Shown here one piece after another: positions 1-8,863 of a stretch of 64,000 nucleotides of DNA. The position numbers were made by a program, and so were the translations under genes. The first letter of the stretch is position 1. Every line of letters begins with the position of its first letter. Below the pieces are notes generated by a model, which made no database searches, was not told the origin of the DNA, and worked only from the letters and a program-made list of their open reading frames with translations. The stretch covers positions 44,880-108,879 of the forward strand of contig CAMOGA010000002.1 in the NCBI GenBank assembly GCA_946613885.1. Direction: 5' to 3'. The DNA is from an uncultured Pseudomonadota bacterium. GTDB lineage: Bacteria > Pseudomonadota > Alphaproteobacteria > Rs-D84.

Positions 1-66
1 TATAATATTTGGAAATGTGAAGATTTTTATCAAGATATGAAAAATTCTGATTTGGTCATAGATTAA
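1..66 (+). CDS. C-terminal end of an upstream gene (partial)
   Basis: An open frame runs in from the left edge and stops with TAA at 64-66. The last 21 residues are visible and end in NSDLVID. The stop lies 2 nt before the next ATG, so the two genes are probably co-transcribed. Too little is visible to name a product. Confidence 0.6.
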   Translation, partial: YNIWKCEDFYQDMKNSDLVID

Positions 67-68
67 AA

Positions 69-689
69 ATGAAATATATATTTTCTATTTTTTTATCATT
101 ATTTGTTTTTAATGCGTTTGGTATGGATGATTGTTTAAATTATAAATTAAATCCAACAATAAATATAAAAACACCAACATGGCAAAAAAGTGTAGTTCAA
201 CCGTTAAAAAAAATGGAAATTTTACATGGCGAAGTTATTGCAACATTGACCGATGAATTTGAAATAACTGGGGATATCACACCAATAGAAGATGGTTTTT
301 GTGTTGCTTTGAAAAACATAGATGCTTTGATTGGTTATTCTGATTTTTTGGTCCAAATAGATATATCACACAAACCTGATAGTTGTTCATACAATGCGAT
401 TTTACAACACGAAGACGAACATATTCGTGCATATTTATCGGTTATCGAAGATAATCAATATTTGATTGAACAATCTGTAAAATCTGCGGCTGAATCAATT
501 GTGCCAGTATTTGTTCATAATGAAAAAGATATTGAATCTGCCATTGATAAATTAAACAATGAATTGCAAAACCATCCAGATATTATTTTATTAAAACAAC
601 AAATACATGCAGCCGAAGAAATTCGTAATAAACATGTTGATTTAAATGATACAGGCGAAACATTAAAGAAATGTTTTGAACAGATTTGA
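69..689 (+). CDS. Secreted protein with HExxH motif (DUF922-like)
   Basis: A 206-residue protein with a cleavable-type signal peptide (basic start, hydrophobic core, likely cleavage after NAFG). Around residues 115-121 it reads QHEDEHIRAY, an HExxH motif (HEDEH) as in zinc metalloproteases and the DUF922 family of envelope proteins. The rest is polar and acidic, with a helical charged tail at residues 150-206. It probably acts in the periplasm or outside the cell. The zinc site is read from the motif only; no substrate can be inferred. It follows the partial gene at the left edge by 2 nt and is followed by the convergent lrgB. Confidence 0.6.
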   Translation: MKYIFSIFLSLFVFNAFGMDDCLNYKLNPTINIKTPTWQKSVVQPLKKMEILHGEVIATLTDEFEITGDITPIEDGFCVALKNIDALIGYSDFLVQIDISHKPDSCSYNAILQHEDEHIRAYLSVIEDNQYLIEQSVKSAAESIVPVFVHNEKDIESAIDKLNNELQNHPDIILLKQQIHAAEEIRNKHVDLNDTGETLKKCFEQI

Positions 690-723
690 CAATTATACAA
701 ATGTAAAAAATCTTAATTAGTTT

Positions 724-1422
724 TTATCCGAAATAAAACCATACCGCAATTGGGGCAATAACGGCAGTCATCAGACCAGATAATACGATTGCCAATGAAC
801 TGAAAGAACCTTCTATTTTTCCCATTTCCATGGCTTTGACAGTACCTGCGGCATGTGAAGCGTTTCCGATTGCCAAACCACGTGATATTTGATTTTTTAT
901 ATTCATCCATTTACATAATTTATCACTGACCGATGCACCCAGAATACCTGTGATAATTACGGCGGACACAGTCAAAGAAACCATACCACCCAATTTTTCA
1001 GTAATCCCAATTGCCAGTGCAGTTGTCACAGATATAGATACCAATGATCGTGCAATAACATCTGATAACCCGAACAATATAACCAATATACATATTGATA
1101 ACACAGATGCCATAACTCCAACCAGCATCGCAAATAAAATTGATAAAATATGTTTTTTTAATAATGGTAATTGACGATACATTGGAACTGCAAAACATAC
1201 AGTCACAGGAACCAGAAAATAAGTTAAATATTTTGCTGTGTTATTATACGTGTTATATGGAATTTTAAAAGACAATAATATTGCAATAACAAACATTGTT
1301 CCTAAAAACAAAGGTGTAGTAAACGGATTTGGCCATTTTTTGTTGATAACAGTTGCCAATATAAACATTGCAATTGTAATAACAATACCAAAGTAAGTTG
1401 AATTAGTAATCAAATTAATCAT
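724..1422 (-). CDS. lrgB: LrgB family membrane protein
   Basis: A 232-residue, very hydrophobic protein with about six to seven predicted membrane segments. It carries the LrgB/CidB signature in its middle and C-terminal half: conserved glycine/alanine-rich segments including SVTTALAIGITEKLGG and the RGLAIGNASHAAGTVKAMEMG region. In other bacteria the LrgAB pair modulates murein hydrolase activity and transports small organic acids such as pyruvate. The start overlaps the stop of lrgA by 4 bp, so the two are translationally coupled. It converges with the secreted HExxH protein gene. Confidence 0.9.
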   Translation of the reverse strand: MINLITNSTYFGIVITIAMFILATVINKKWPNPFTTPLFLGTMFVIAILLSFKIPYNTYNNTAKYLTYFLVPVTVCFAVPMYRQLPLLKKHILSILFAMLVGVMASVLSICILVILFGLSDVIARSLVSISVTTALAIGITEKLGGMVSLTVSAVIITGILGASVSDKLCKWMNIKNQISRGLAIGNASHAAGTVKAMEMGKIEGSFSSLAIVLSGLMTAVIAPIAVWFYFG

Positions 1423-1778
1423 TTTTTATTCCGTTTATTTTTATCCAGAAAATAATCTGCGGTTTTACCAGTTATAACCATTGTCACAAAATAAGCCGCC
1501 ACTAATAATAAAACTAAATAATACCAAATATCTGAAATTTGTGGCCATATATCAATAACCGCAACCGCAGGCGCAATAAAAAACAAAGCCATAACACTGT
1601 GAAACCAATCTGCAACATCTGATACCCACGCCAATTTAACTATACCGGTCCATAACGCAATAAATAATAATAATAACCCATAAATACTGCCAGCGATAGG
1701 CAATGGTATAAAATATTCACAAACTTCGCCTAAAAAAACGAAAATCAAAATAATCATAAATTGAAATAAATATTTCAT
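1419..1778 (-). CDS. lrgA: LrgA/CidA family holin-like protein
   Basis: A 119-residue integral membrane protein with four predicted membrane segments and a short basic C-terminal tail, typical of CidA/LrgA. The family hallmark region FIPLPIAGSIYGLLLLF lies near residues 24-40. It is the first gene of the lrgAB pair. A good Shine-Dalgarno sequence (GAGGG) precedes the ATG, and a TATAAT-like -10 lies further upstream on the minus strand. The family is holin-like and forms membrane oligomers. The physiological role here (programmed lysis or pyruvate uptake) cannot be told from sequence. Confidence 0.9.
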   Translation of the reverse strand: MKYLFQFMIILIFVFLGEVCEYFIPLPIAGSIYGLLLLFIALWTGIVKLAWVSDVADWFHSVMALFFIAPAVAVIDIWPQISDIWYYLVLLLVAAYFVTMVITGKTADYFLDKNKRNKK

Positions 1779-1834
1779 ACAATCCCTCGCTGTTTTTGAT
1801 TATATATAAAAACGTATTTTTTGAAAAGTTTTTT

Positions 1835-2395
1835 TTAACGATTTTTAGATATTACATTGTTAAAATATTGGATTTCTTTTTTTAAAACATCGCGCCAATT
1901 TTTACCGTTATCACAATCACGACCGCAATATAAACAATTTACATAGCCAGGATAATTTTCATCAATATAACAATCATCACGTTGGTTTTTTTCTGGTGGT
2001 GGAATTATGTGTCCTTGACGAACAGTCAAAGGAAACATAATACATGCATTTGGTTTGTATGACCATTCGTGTATGTTTTCACGTATAGCAATTTTTTGTA
2101 ATATACACAAACCATTATCATCTGAAAAAATACATTTTGTTTGATTAAAATGTTTTGGAAAATCATCAGGATATACAAAAGGTCTGGTCTTTGTTTTTCG
2201 ACCAACAACTATATTTTTCCAATTTCCATTTTCAAAATAAAATTCTGCGTCATGTTCAAAATCATCTGGATGATTTTTTATAATTTGTTTTAATTTTTTT
2301 TCTTCATCATCAGATATATACACACCATCATAACAACAGTATCCTGCACATTTTGTCATATCACATTTTTTTAATTTAGGATTACGTTTAATCAT
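1835..2395 (-). CDS. YkgJ/DUF3109-like Cys-cluster protein
   Basis: A 186-residue soluble protein with clustered cysteines. N-terminal CDMTKCAGYCC at residues 11-21 is the CxxxxCxxxCC core of YkgJ-type proteins, thought to bind zinc or an Fe-S cluster. Further cysteines follow at CIF and CIL, then the family-typical KPNACIMFP segment, and finally CLYCGRDC near the C-terminus. No signal peptide, so it is likely cytoplasmic. Function is unknown in the family. It is preceded on the minus strand by the gene for the repeat surface protein, with a 22-nt gap. Confidence 0.65.
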   Translation of the reverse strand: MIKRNPKLKKCDMTKCAGYCCYDGVYISDDEEKKLKQIIKNHPDDFEHDAEFYFENGNWKNIVVGRKTKTRPFVYPDDFPKHFNQTKCIFSDDNGLCILQKIAIRENIHEWSYKPNACIMFPLTVRQGHIIPPPEKNQRDDCYIDENYPGYVNCLYCGRDCDNGKNWRDVLKKEIQYFNNVISKNR

Positions 2396-2416
2396 ATCAG
2401 TAGAATCTTTATATAG

Positions 2417-3586
2417 TTAATTTATTCCAACCAGATGGTATGTTTTTCCATCTGTGTATTCAAAATTAAATGTTCCTGTACCAGATTTTGTAAAAACATA
2501 ACATGTTGTATTGTTTAATTTTATATACAATTTTGGATTACTGGATGGTTCTAATTCACCGAAAACATCAAAACTTAAACTGGTATCAACCATTAACTTT
2601 GTTCCAAAAGAACATAAATTATAACATGCGCCATCATATCTGCCTTGGCCATTTGGGCATGTTAAATCCAGTTCACAAGAAACACGACTATTAAAATAAC
2701 TTTCAAACCCAGTTGTATATTTTTTATAACCCGATGGGCAAGATGTTAACATGTTTGTTGTGTTAGCAAAGACGTTTGTAAACGCACCATTTGTTCCTGT
2801 GACTGCCGGTGTCACATTAATACCTGCAAATAATTCTGGTGGAATAAAACTTGATAATTTTGAGCAATAATTAAAAGTGTTTTGGAATAATCTTTCTTGT
2901 TGATTACCCGCAATACCTGCAAACAATTCCCCTGGAATCGAGCCAGTAAGCCCAGAACAATAATAAAACACACCATAAAACAAATTTTCAGTTGGCGTTC
3001 CATACAATCCAGAAAATAATTCCCCTGGTATTGAACCAGTTAATTTTTTATCGTTCCAAAACAAAGAACGAAACATTTCATCACGTGGTTGTCCGGTTAT
3101 ACCATCAAATAATTCCCCCGGAATTGTTCCTGCAAGATTTGTATTTTCTGCAAATGTTGCCTTGAATAAAGGTTGTGAACCGTCAGATAATGTTGGAAAT
3201 AATCTTCCCAACGATCCAGATATTCCGGTTATATATGTATTATCGGCAAAACTGATTGCGGCATCAGATTCTTCACTGCCCGTGCTGTATGCGGTTGCAA
3301 CACCACCCAGTTTTATAGTTCTGGATGTTGTTGATGTATATCTGTGTGTATAACTGGCCTGATTTGTGTTTGTGCGCGTTATTGTTTGTGTGTTTCCATC
3401 ACCCCAATCGACATAAAATGTTCCAGCAGCACTTAATTTAAAATATGTAGCAGTCGTATTTCTGGCAGGTGTCACAGTAAATGTAAATTTTGCCTCAAAA
3501 TTATTTTCATCTTCTGCATAAACAAGACCATGGAAAAAAGCCCCCGTAATAAGAAATACGATAAAAAATATTCGCAATATTTTCAA
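2417..3586 (-). CDS. Exported surface protein with SIPGELF repeats
   Basis: A 389-residue protein. The N-terminal signal peptide ends near LVYAED. Residues 30-95 look like a small beta domain containing DWGDG, a motif seen in PKD-like and BspA-type modules. Residues 125-270 hold four imperfect copies of a ~35-residue repeat with the core GSIPGELFxGI; the last copy is degenerate (SFIPPELFAGI). The C-terminal third is rich in paired cysteines (CPSGYKK, CELDLTCPNG, CYNLC) and likely disulphide-stabilised. This arrangement suggests a secreted or surface-displayed LRR-like adhesin in the BspA/DUF285 style. No LPXTG or lipobox is present. Ligand unknown. Confidence 0.6.
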   Translation of the reverse strand: MKILRIFFIVFLITGAFFHGLVYAEDENNFEAKFTFTVTPARNTTATYFKLSAAGTFYVDWGDGNTQTITRTNTNQASYTHRYTSTTSRTIKLGGVATAYSTGSEESDAAISFADNTYITGISGSLGRLFPTLSDGSQPLFKATFAENTNLAGTIPGELFDGITGQPRDEMFRSLFWNDKKLTGSIPGELFSGLYGTPTENLFYGVFYYCSGLTGSIPGELFAGIAGNQQERLFQNTFNYCSKLSSFIPPELFAGINVTPAVTGTNGAFTNVFANTTNMLTSCPSGYKKYTTGFESYFNSRVSCELDLTCPNGQGRYDGACYNLCSFGTKLMVDTSLSFDVFGELEPSSNPKLYIKLNNTTCYVFTKSGTGTFNFEYTDGKTYHLVGIN

Positions 3587-3693
3587 TACTCTTCCTTAAT
3601 ACAGCAAGATTAGCAAAATGTAAAAATTCGCGCAAGAAAAAATCAGTTGAATATCAAAATATTAATAATAAAATGTATCAAAAAGGTTGCTAT

Positions 3694-4152
3694 ATGCCAA
3701 AAGAAATAAGATTTTGTACACCAACTGGAAAATATTGGTTTTTATCCCCGTTGGCAGATTTTTCAATAAAAATGAACGTTGATGGTGTGGAATACGTTTT
3801 TCCTACGGTTGAACATTATTATCAGGCAATGAAATTCTATGCGTATGACAACAGGTTTCATAAAATATTGCAGTTAAAAAATCCAGATGACGCACGTTTA
3901 TTAACAAAAAAACCAGAATATAAAACAAATCGCAGAACTGATTTTGATAAAAATAAATATGACATTATGGAACGTGCATTATGGGCCAGATATAAACAAA
4001 ATCCAAAAGCCACAGAATTATTAAAATCTACTGGTGATGCAATATTAATAAAATCATGCCCAGTATGTTATAAATGTGGTTTTGGCATCGGCAGTGGCAC
4101 AAACCGCATAGGTAAAATTTTGATGCAAATCCGATCCGAATTTCAAAAATAA
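3694..4152 (+). CDS. NADAR domain protein (YbiA-like)
   Basis: A 152-residue protein of the NADAR/YbiA family, which hydrolyses N-glycosidic bonds of ADP-ribose-type or riboflavin-pathway intermediates. Family landmarks are WFLSPLADF (GxLSNF equivalent), EHYYQAMKF, a central MERALWARYKQNP, and the C-terminal GTNRIGKILMQIR. The usual DxxWGxG near the C-terminus is changed here to CPVCYKCGFGIG, so the conserved Trp is lost and Cys residues appear. I prefer the ATG at 3694 because AAAAGG lies 7 nt upstream; an earlier in-frame ATG at 3673 has no ribosome-binding site. It stands alone, without an obvious partner, which matters because NADAR proteins also counter ADP-ribosylating toxins. Confidence 0.8.
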   Translation: MPKEIRFCTPTGKYWFLSPLADFSIKMNVDGVEYVFPTVEHYYQAMKFYAYDNRFHKILQLKNPDDARLLTKKPEYKTNRRTDFDKNKYDIMERALWARYKQNPKATELLKSTGDAILIKSCPVCYKCGFGIGSGTNRIGKILMQIRSEFQK

Positions 4153-4162
4153 TATATTTAAT

Positions 4163-4330
4163 TGGTTGCGGGAGATGGAATTCCCTCGACACTTCGTGTC
4201 TGCGGGGCAACCGTGACGATTTGATTGCGCTATAATCACCCACAAAATTTTTCAAATTTTGCGGGGCCCGATGCTTATCAAATCTACTTGTTGTGAACCA
4301 GGCAACTGTGTTGCATGGCACAAACCAACA
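4163..4330. repeat. Repeat A, copy 1, beginning with a tRNA-fMet 3'-end duplicate
   Basis: Positions 4163-4179 exactly repeat the 17 bases at 4387-4403, the 3' end of tRNA-fMet including the CCA. The following segment (about 4185-4330) resembles a second copy at about 62275-62390: both have a ctcg.cactt.gtg core, then a shared ...gtgacgattt block, then a shared aaatctact block. No convincing gene is present. It looks like a dispersed non-coding repeat or a decayed element next to a tRNA. Confidence 0.6.
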
Positions 4331-4348
4331 ATCCACAACAAATTAAAT

Positions 4349-4380
4349 AAAAAATGTGCCACTTTGGACACATTTTTTAT
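4349..4380 (-). terminator. Terminator behind tRNA-fMet
   Basis: Inverted repeat AAAATGTG (4351-4358) and CACATTTT (4369-4376) with a 10-nt loop, followed on the minus strand by a T-rich run. It lies just downstream of the minus-strand tRNA-fMet gene. Confidence 0.6.
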
Positions 4381-4386
4381 TTAAAC

Positions 4387-4463
<77 letters not shown>

Positions 4464-4550
4464 ATAAGTAGAATTTATTATATACTTTTTTATCTATATG
4501 TCAAATAAATAAATGTTTTTAATCTTATTTTTTATAGATTTAACCCATGC

Positions 4551-4579
4551 TTGCATTGTAATTTTTTTATTGCTATGAT
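4551..4579 (+). promoter_or_regulatory. Sigma70-type promoter of the lipid A operon
   Basis: TTGCAT (4551-4556), a 17-bp spacer and TATGAT (4574-4579) predict transcription from about 4586. This rules out in-frame upstream start codons for the next gene and supports the ATG at 4599, giving a short leader of about 13 nt. Confidence 0.65.
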
Positions 4580-4598
4580 AAGAACAAAGTTATTTATC

Positions 4599-5360
4599 AT
4601 GAAAAAATCAATTAAGAAAAGATTAAAACGATTTTTCAGATTCCTGTACGGATGGGGCGTTGTTCAATGGTTTTTAGCCGTTGTTTACTATGTTCTTATT
4701 TGGTTTGTATATTTTACATCTAAAAAGAATATTTCCGGTCTAGAAACTTTGAAAAAATATGCTAAAAAGCCCGCAATTTTTGTGTTTTGGCACGGACGAA
4801 CAATGATGTTATCGCCGGTGATCGCGTTAAATCGTGTGCGTGGTTATGCAATTGCAGACCCACGTCGTGATGGTCGTGCGATTGCCAAAATGGAAAAGTT
4901 ATTCGGTTTACGGACATTGTATGGTTCATCTGCACGGGGCGGGGTGTCTGTGTTAAAGCGGGGAATTAATATTTTAAATTCTGGACGATTTTGTTTGGCG
5001 TTATCCCCAGATGGTCCACGCGGGCCATCTATGCGGTTTCATGATGGGGCTTTATATTTTGCAAAAATGACCGGTGCGCCGATTATTCCGGTTTGTTATT
5101 CATCTTCACGTCCATGGTTTTTAAATCGTTGGGACAGGTATTTATTAACTAAACCTTTTTCGATTATTGCCGGAACGGTGGGCAACCCGATATTTATTGA
5201 CAGAAAAACCAAGACATCTGAATTTGAAAAAATTCGAAAAACATTGGAAGATATTATGGTAAAACAGGCGTATGATTTAGATAAACGTTTTACAAAATTT
5301 CGTGTTGAACAAGATTTAACCGCAGAAAATTTTGAAAAAACAATGGGTGAAATCAAATGA
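4599..5360 (+). CDS. Lysophospholipid acyltransferase (DUF374)
   Basis: A 253-residue membrane-anchored acyltransferase of the DUF374 branch of the LPLAT superfamily. A membrane segment lies near residues 20-40. The catalytic HxxxxD-type block is represented by FWHGRTMM, and the family motif SPDGPRGP lies near residue 130, where acyltransferases bind the phosphate of the acceptor. It ends by overlapping lpxK by 4 bp. In alphaproteobacteria DUF374 genes commonly accompany lipid A genes, so an acyl transfer to a lipid A or phospholipid precursor at the inner membrane is likely. The start was chosen from the promoter position; TTG 4551 and ATG 4575 would lie upstream of the predicted transcript. 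Confidence 0.8.
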   Translation: MKKSIKKRLKRFFRFLYGWGVVQWFLAVVYYVLIWFVYFTSKKNISGLETLKKYAKKPAIFVFWHGRTMMLSPVIALNRVRGYAIADPRRDGRAIAKMEKLFGLRTLYGSSARGGVSVLKRGINILNSGRFCLALSPDGPRGPSMRFHDGALYFAKMTGAPIIPVCYSSSRPWFLNRWDRYLLTKPFSIIAGTVGNPIFIDRKTKTSEFEKIRKTLEDIMVKQAYDLDKRFTKFRVEQDLTAENFEKTMGEIK

Positions 5361-6283
5361 AAACACCACATTGGTTTTTAAAACGAACAATTGTGTCATA
5401 CCTGTTATGGCCTTTATCTGGTTTATATTTGTTGGGTTCAAATATTGTTTTTAGTTTTCGTAAATTGCACGAATATAAATCGCACAGGCCAATTATTTGT
5501 TTTGGAAATATTTTATCTGGCGGTGTTGGTAAAACACCAATTGTGCGCACTGTTGCAAAATTTTTTGATGCCCCGGTTGTAATGCGTGGATATAAAAAAT
5601 CTGAATCCACGGATGGTATCGGGGACGAGGCAAAGATGTTATCAAATGATAATATTTTGGTTCATGTTGGAAATCGCAAATGTAATTTGATTTTATTAAA
5701 CAAACAAAAATCAAATACACCAATTATAATGGATGATGGATTTCAAAATTCTTCTATTAAGAAAGATATTTCTGTATTGGTTTTTGACGAAGGTATTGGT
5801 TTTGGAAATGGATTTTTATTACCTGCGGGTCCAATGCGTGAAAAAAAATCTGCGATTTTACGTGCAGATGCTATTATTTTAATAAAACGAAAAAATATGG
5901 CGCGTGATTTTTCGCTGCCGACAAATATTCCTGTGTTTAATGCACGTAATCGTGAAATTTGTCCGTTTGATAAAAAAACACGTGTGGTTGCGTTTGCTGG
6001 TATTGGTTATCCAGATAAATTTTTTAATAATATACCGTGTAATGTTATAGATACTGTCGCGTTTCCTGATCATTATCAATATACAGATACAGATATAAAA
6101 AAACTGATAAAACGTGCAGAATCCAACAAAGCAAAACTGTTAACCACAGAAAAAGATTGGGTGCGTTTGCCAATTTGGGCACAACAAGAAATTGCATTTT
6201 CTGCGCTGGATACAGAAATAGACGGTAAATTTTTTAATTGGTTAAAGGAAAGGTTACATGACTACGATAACAAACAAGGTTAA
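5357..6283 (+). CDS. lpxK: Tetraacyldisaccharide 4'-kinase LpxK
   Basis: A 308-residue LpxK, which phosphorylates the 4' position of the tetraacyldisaccharide-1-phosphate precursor to give lipid IVA at the inner membrane. Seen here: an N-terminal membrane helix (residues 10-30), the Walker A loop GGVGKTP near residues 54-60, VMRGYKK, GDEAKML, and the Walker-B-like region MDDGFQN around residue 120. The length is close to that of the family. Its stop lies inside the start of lpxC (26-bp overlap), so lpxK and lpxC are translationally coupled; the pairing brings an early committed and a late enzyme of lipid A synthesis together. Confidence 0.95.
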   Translation: MKTPHWFLKRTIVSYLLWPLSGLYLLGSNIVFSFRKLHEYKSHRPIICFGNILSGGVGKTPIVRTVAKFFDAPVVMRGYKKSESTDGIGDEAKMLSNDNILVHVGNRKCNLILLNKQKSNTPIIMDDGFQNSSIKKDISVLVFDEGIGFGNGFLLPAGPMREKKSAILRADAIILIKRKNMARDFSLPTNIPVFNARNREICPFDKKTRVVAFAGIGYPDKFFNNIPCNVIDTVAFPDHYQYTDTDIKKLIKRAESNKAKLLTTEKDWVRLPIWAQQEIAFSALDTEIDGKFFNWLKERLHDYDNKQG

Positions 6284-7193
6284 AATATCTGGCGTTGGTA
6301 TTCATTCTGGTAAAACAGTGAATATGGTTATAAAACCGTCAAAAAAAACTGGGATTTTTTTTAACAGGATTGATATACCAAATTCTGAATTGATACCTGC
6401 AACATTTAATAATGTTGGCGAAACATTGATGCGCAACACCACAATTGGAAACAAAAATGCTGCACATGTTCAAACGATTGAACATTTAATGGCGGCTTTG
6501 TTTGTTTTGGGTATTGATAGTGCGATTATTGATATAGATGGCAACGAAACGCCAATCTTGGATGGCAGTGCGTATGAATTTATAAAACTGTTAGCCCCAG
6601 TTGTTGATAAAAAAACTGTTATGAAAAAAATTATTGTTAAGAAAACCATTGTTGCGCATCGTAATGATTTGGTTAAAAATATGCGTGGTTGGAAAAAAAT
6701 AAAAACTATAATTTTAAATCATACGATTTGGCGGCGTGGTAATGGTTATGTTAAATTATCCCCAAATGAAAACGGTTTAAAAATAGATGCTACATTGGTG
6801 TATCCTGACAAGGTTATTGGTACACAATCATATTCTTGCGTACTGGATGGCACGAAAAAATCTGTGGATAATTTTGTAAAAAATATTTCAAAATCACGCA
6901 CGTTTGGAAAATATTCTGAATGGGAAAAATTAAAGGCGCATGGTATGGCGCACGGCGCAAACGAACATAATGTTATTGTATTAAGTGCAAATGGTGATAC
7001 AACTTTAAATACATTACATTATGAAAACGAATTTGTTCGTCATAAAATCATAGATGCCGTTGGTGATATGTTCACATCCGGTGGTTTTATTTACGGACAT
7101 TTGGAATCCATTAAGGGTTCACATGCGTTGAATAATCTGGTTTTACAGAAATTATTCAGCGATACTTCAAATTATGAAATAATCGAAAAATAA
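6258..7193 (+). CDS. lpxC: UDP-3-O-acyl-N-acetylglucosamine deacetylase LpxC
   Basis: A 311-residue LpxC, the zinc amidase that commits UDP-3-O-acyl-GlcNAc to lipid A. Key residues are visible: E75-H76 in TIEHLMAAL, H262 and D266 in RHKIIDAVGD, and H289 in GSHALN. The spacing 262-266-289 matches E. coli H238-D242-H265. So the zinc ligands and the general acid/base are all present. It overlaps the end of lpxK by 26 bp. In many proteobacteria lpxC sits by ftsZ; here it is in a small lipid A operon instead. Confidence 0.95.
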   Translation: MTTITNKVKISGVGIHSGKTVNMVIKPSKKTGIFFNRIDIPNSELIPATFNNVGETLMRNTTIGNKNAAHVQTIEHLMAALFVLGIDSAIIDIDGNETPILDGSAYEFIKLLAPVVDKKTVMKKIIVKKTIVAHRNDLVKNMRGWKKIKTIILNHTIWRRGNGYVKLSPNENGLKIDATLVYPDKVIGTQSYSCVLDGTKKSVDNFVKNISKSRTFGKYSEWEKLKAHGMAHGANEHNVIVLSANGDTTLNTLHYENEFVRHKIIDAVGDMFTSGGFIYGHLESIKGSHALNNLVLQKLFSDTSNYEIIEK

Positions 7194-7204
7194 AAGGAGA
7201 AAGT

Positions 7205-7519
7205 ATGAAAAAAATAACTTTGTGTTGTGCTGTATTGGGTTTGGCGGCATGTGCGACAACTGTAAAACCAGATAATGGTTTAAAAATGGTTGATACAGAA
7301 CCGACAGATTGTGAATTTTTATATAATTTAAATTCATCAATTACAAATTACAGAATGATGGATAAACGTGAATATATTGAAAAAACAATTTTAGAACAAA
7401 AAAATATTGGGGATACATATTACATCGCGTCAGAAGATGTTGTAAATAATCCAGGTGCGGTTTTTGGTCCTGAACAAACATATAAATTCAAAGTAAAAGT
7501 ATACAAATGCAATAAATAA
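7205..7519 (+). CDS. Small lipoprotein (DUF4156-like)
   Basis: A 104-residue protein with a lipoprotein signal: basic start, hydrophobic stretch and lipobox LAAC, giving a lipidated Cys15. The mature part has one Cys near residue 33 and one near the end, and a pattern resembling DUF4156-type envelope lipoproteins, but the match is weak. The AAAGGAGA ribosome-binding site lies just after the lpxC stop, so it is probably the last gene of the lipid A operon, closed by the hairpin at 7525. Function unknown. Confidence 0.65.
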   Translation: MKKITLCCAVLGLAACATTVKPDNGLKMVDTEPTDCEFLYNLNSSITNYRMMDKREYIEKTILEQKNIGDTYYIASEDVVNNPGAVFGPEQTYKFKVKVYKCNK

Positions 7520-7524
7520 AAAAA

Positions 7525-7550
7525 CGGTCGTAGAAATACGACCGATTATT
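7525..7550 (+). terminator. Hairpin terminator after the lipid A operon
   Basis: CGGTCGTA (7525-7532), a GAAA tetraloop and TACGACCG (7537-7544), then an A/T-rich tail. The T run is short, so termination may be partial. Confidence 0.65.
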
Positions 7551-7583
7551 ATAAATTTCGTCTTTATTTTTTTTATCAGTTTG

Positions 7584-7592
7584 TGTTATAAT
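7584..7592 (+). promoter_or_regulatory. Extended -10 promoter of the pil cluster
   Basis: TGT-TATAAT (TG at 7584-7585, TATAAT 7587-7592) forms an extended -10; the -35 region is poor. Transcription would start near 7599. The AGAGAGGGA ribosome-binding site at 7602-7610 then precedes the GTG start at 7612. Confidence 0.6.
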
Positions 7593-7611
7593 ATTTTAAC
7601 AAGAGAGGGAA

Positions 7612-8847
7612 GTGATAAAACAAATAATAACAATTAACCGTAAAAAATATGCCACGGGGCTGTTTTGGCAACCCATGGGGGTTGGTAATAATGCCAAAAA
7701 TTATGCTAAACAATTATCTAAAAATAAAAAATATACACTGTATATTGATTATAAATCTATGATTGGTTTGACCAGCAATCGTGACGGTGCAAAATCTGGC
7801 ATGATGAGTGCTGCGGTGGAAGTAATAAACGCATTGTCTGAATTTGTTTCTTTTCTGGCGGTGTTTCGTGTTGATAATAATTATTATTTGATTGCGGTTA
7901 GAAACGGGATTATTATTCGTGATGTTTTACTGGATAATGCAGATACGGCACGTAAATTTTTTATGGAATTATCACAAATTCCAGATTGGGGCGGTTTGTT
8001 TGCACCTGCATCATGGGGTATTCCAAAATCCCAAGAAAAATATTTAACAGATTTAATTGGTCGTGGAACTGGTATAAAATTACGTCAAATAAGTGTTGCA
8101 AAATCAATCGTGCCAACATTATTTTTCGTGTTTATATTTATTTTATTTGGTTTGTATGTTTTAAAAAATCCAATTTCTGTACAAAAAGTTCATGTTCCAA
8201 ATATAACTCAGGAAACAATCGATAAATATAGACAACAAATTGAATCTAAAAAACAAAATGTTAATGATGTTAAACAGATTACAGAAACAAAAATTATATA
8301 TCCGTATGATAATTTGCCAGATATGATGGAACGCGCAAATTTGTGTTATAAAGCGATTGCGTTTGTTATGCAACCAATTATAGGATGGAATCAAACGCAC
8401 GCGAAATGTGATGGTGAATTTGTGTCTGCGACTTTTTCACGTGATTTTGGAACATTAAATGATTTTTATGAAATAGGCGGTGATTTAATGCCTGGCGCAA
8501 CGGTTCAACAAATGTCTGATGATGAAATTATTTTGCGGGTCAGATTACCAGAATTAAAAACCGGTTCTGAAATTGATGAACGTGACCAAGAAACAATTAT
8601 GCGTGATGTTGCAACAATATTCCAACAGGCAAATATTAACGCTGAAATTAATGGTGTCACCGATACCGTTATGAATAACAATAAAACAGAACAATTACAC
8701 GTGACGGAAATAGCAGTGTCGTCTAAATTAACACCAATGGAATTTATGCAGGCGTTCAAGGGCTTTAATGGTGTTTATATGACGGCTGTGTCATGGCATG
8801 CGAATACACGAATTTGGAATTATGAAATAATAATTTATTCTAAATAA
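7612..8847 (+). CDS. pilO2: Type IVb pilus protein PilO2-like
   Basis: A 411-residue bitopic inner-membrane protein. Residues 1-165 form a mixed alpha/beta cytoplasmic domain, one membrane helix lies at about 167-186, and the remainder is periplasmic with a coiled linker and a C-terminal alpha/beta domain. Length and layout fit PilO2 of R64 thin-pilus systems, an assembly subcomplex component that links the ATPase/platform to the outer-membrane secretin. GTG start with a strong AGAGAGGGA site. It is followed at short spacing by pilP-, pilQ- and pilR-like genes in the same order as in R64, which is the main support for the name. Confidence 0.75.
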   Translation: MIKQIITINRKKYATGLFWQPMGVGNNAKNYAKQLSKNKKYTLYIDYKSMIGLTSNRDGAKSGMMSAAVEVINALSEFVSFLAVFRVDNNYYLIAVRNGIIIRDVLLDNADTARKFFMELSQIPDWGGLFAPASWGIPKSQEKYLTDLIGRGTGIKLRQISVAKSIVPTLFFVFIFILFGLYVLKNPISVQKVHVPNITQETIDKYRQQIESKKQNVNDVKQITETKIIYPYDNLPDMMERANLCYKAIAFVMQPIIGWNQTHAKCDGEFVSATFSRDFGTLNDFYEIGGDLMPGATVQQMSDDEIILRVRLPELKTGSEIDERDQETIMRDVATIFQQANINAEINGVTDTVMNNNKTEQLHVTEIAVSSKLTPMEFMQAFKGFNGVYMTAVSWHANTRIWNYEIIIYSK

Positions 8848-8863
8848 AACAAAAGGGTGGAAT

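Noticed and set aside
4028..4336. Minus-strand open frame over the NADAR 3' end and repeat A
   Set aside because: Overlaps a well-supported gene and repeat DNA; no start signal.
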